A stretch of 7,029 nucleotides of DNA from an uncultured Clostridia bacterium (GTDB lineage: Bacteria; Bacillota; Clostridia; Peptostreptococcales; Anaerovoracaceae), in the NCBI GenBank assembly GCA_937889655.1, contig CALBZG010000135.1, positions 1 through 7,029 of the forward strand. Direction: 5' to 3'. The notes below the pieces were generated by a model. The model made no database searches, was not told the DNA's origin, and saw only the letters and a program-made list of their open reading frames with translations. Below are positions 6,672 to 7,029 of this stretch, one piece after another. Positions within the stretch are counted from its first letter, which is position 1. Every line of letters starts with the position of its first letter. Made by a program: the position numbers and the translations under genes.

Positions 6672-6812
6672 TTCCAGTGCAGTTGCATATTCCCCGGCAT
6701 CTTTAGAAGTCAGGGCAGAAGAAAACCCCCTGTCGAAGAATAACTCACCCCAAGGTTTTCTTGAATCTCCTTTTGCAAGGGAAGCCCTTCCGTTTGCTTG
6801 ATATATGAAAGG
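6375..6812 (-). pseudogene. Remnant of a TM1586-type nitroreductase (C-terminal half only)
   Basis: The frame of msrAB stays open upstream of the ATG at 6671 as far as a TAA at 6828-6830. Its translation there still looks like the same family: GRASLAKGDSRKPWGELFF, then a segment ending AGEYATALE, directly continuous with MVRLAPSASN. Family members have about 160 residues before this point, including an FMN-binding N-terminal half; none of that is visible in any minus-strand frame up to the window edge. No ATG, GTG or TTG occurs in frame between 6827 and 6671. The fragment therefore looks like the surviving 3' half of a nitroreductase gene cut by a deletion or rearrangement near 6795-6815, with its end now continuing into msrAB. 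The exact left limit of similarity is my estimate. Confidence 0.68.
6380..6383 (-). promoter_or_regulatory. Internal ribosome binding site for a stand-alone MsrAB
   Basis: The minus strand reads GAGG, then five A, then ATG at 6374. This would start MsrAB at residue 100 of the long frame, just before the MsrA domain. It is the only well-placed ribosome binding site I found before MsrA in this frame. Confidence 0.72.
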
Positions 6813-7029
6813 TATTTTTTTACAGTTTTATGGGTCTCTTTCTTCCATCGTGATGATAGATTCTTTATCCGGCCCTGTTCTTCAGTTATCAAATTCAAAT
6901 CCGATTCATTCTCGGTTATTAGGTATGTATTACCACCAGCCGGAACAAAAACGTTGTATGGTTCCCATATTTTAATTTTTATTATGATAATATTTTTAAA
7001 TCTATCTGTAATTGATTGATAGATGTCTG
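6710..7029 (-). CDS. Unrecognised reading frame entering from the right edge (3' part)
   Basis: This minus-strand frame is open from the right edge to a TGA at 6710-6712, 105 codons plus a partial one. It has no in-frame ATG and a TTG at 6898 without a ribosome binding site, so it is best read as the end of a gene that begins outside the window. The translation includes WEPYNVFVPAGGNTYLITEN, a basic, lysine-rich stretch (SSRWKKETHKTVKKYLSYIK) and a tail ending GGFLLP. I do not recognise a family. The last 35 or so codons overlap the nitroreductase remnant in another frame, so the natural C-terminus may have been lost and replaced by out-of-frame sequence. The alternative is that the whole frame is open by chance. 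Confidence 0.35.
   Translation of the reverse strand, partial: DIYQSITDRFKNIIIIKIKIWEPYNVFVPAGGNTYLITENESDLNLITEEQGRIKNLSSRWKKETHKTVKKYLSYIKQTEGLPLQKEIQENLGVSYSSTGGFLLP

Noticed and set aside
6710..6898. A 62-codon gene starting at TTG 6898
   Set aside because: No ribosome binding site precedes this TTG and the frame is open to the window edge, so I describe it as the 3' part of a longer unrecognised frame instead.
1..7029. CRISPR arrays, tRNA or rRNA genes, insertion-sequence ends, toxin-antitoxin or phage genes
   Set aside because: I found no regularly spaced repeats, tRNA-like cloverleaf, transposase motif or terminal inverted repeats; nearly all the DNA is explained by metabolic and stress genes.

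Overview
The window comes from a low-to-moderate GC genome, about 40% by eye. All recognisable genes lie on the minus strand, so transcription runs from high to low coordinates. Strong AGGAGG-type ribosome binding sites, GTG and TTG starts, a rubrerythrin, an O2-sensitive de novo NAD pathway (nadABC) and a short clostridial-style NadB together suggest an anaerobic member of the Bacillota, probably Clostridia. I cannot name a genus.

Layout in the order of transcription. (1) 7029-6710: the 3' part of an unrecognised reading frame that enters from the right edge. It overlaps, in a different frame, the start of a broken nitroreductase. (2) 6794-5364: the C-terminal half of a TM1586-type nitroreductase, in frame with a complete MsrA-MsrB methionine sulfoxide reductase. 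The nitroreductase lacks its N-terminal half and has no convincing start. A well-placed internal ribosome binding site and ATG at 6374 would make a normal 336-residue MsrAB. (3) 5326-3463: a speD-speE operon (S-adenosylmethionine decarboxylase, spermidine synthase) with an extended -10 promoter, a TTG start for speD and a strong terminator after speE. (4) 3443-2813: a single-gene rubrerythrin unit. (5) 2812-2639: an intergenic stretch with a second hairpin and no convincing gene. (6) 2638-1: nadA-nadB-nadC, the three steps from aspartate to nicotinate mononucleotide, driven by a near-consensus sigma-A promoter. nadC runs off the left edge.

How the genes fit together. Rubrerythrin removes peroxide and MsrAB repairs oxidised methionine, so both belong to oxidative-stress defence. 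NadA carries an oxygen-labile 4Fe-4S cluster and the nad operon supplies the NAD pool on which peroxide reduction draws. SpeD and SpeE make spermidine from putrescine and decarboxylated S-adenosylmethionine. These are separate transcription units, and joint control is not shown by the sequence.

Most of the window is ordinary housekeeping metabolism. The one region that deserves a second look is 6372-7029. There a rearranged nitroreductase fragment is joined in frame to msrAB, and an A7 slippery run sits in the overlapping upstream frame. I do not see evidence for a new defence or mobile system.
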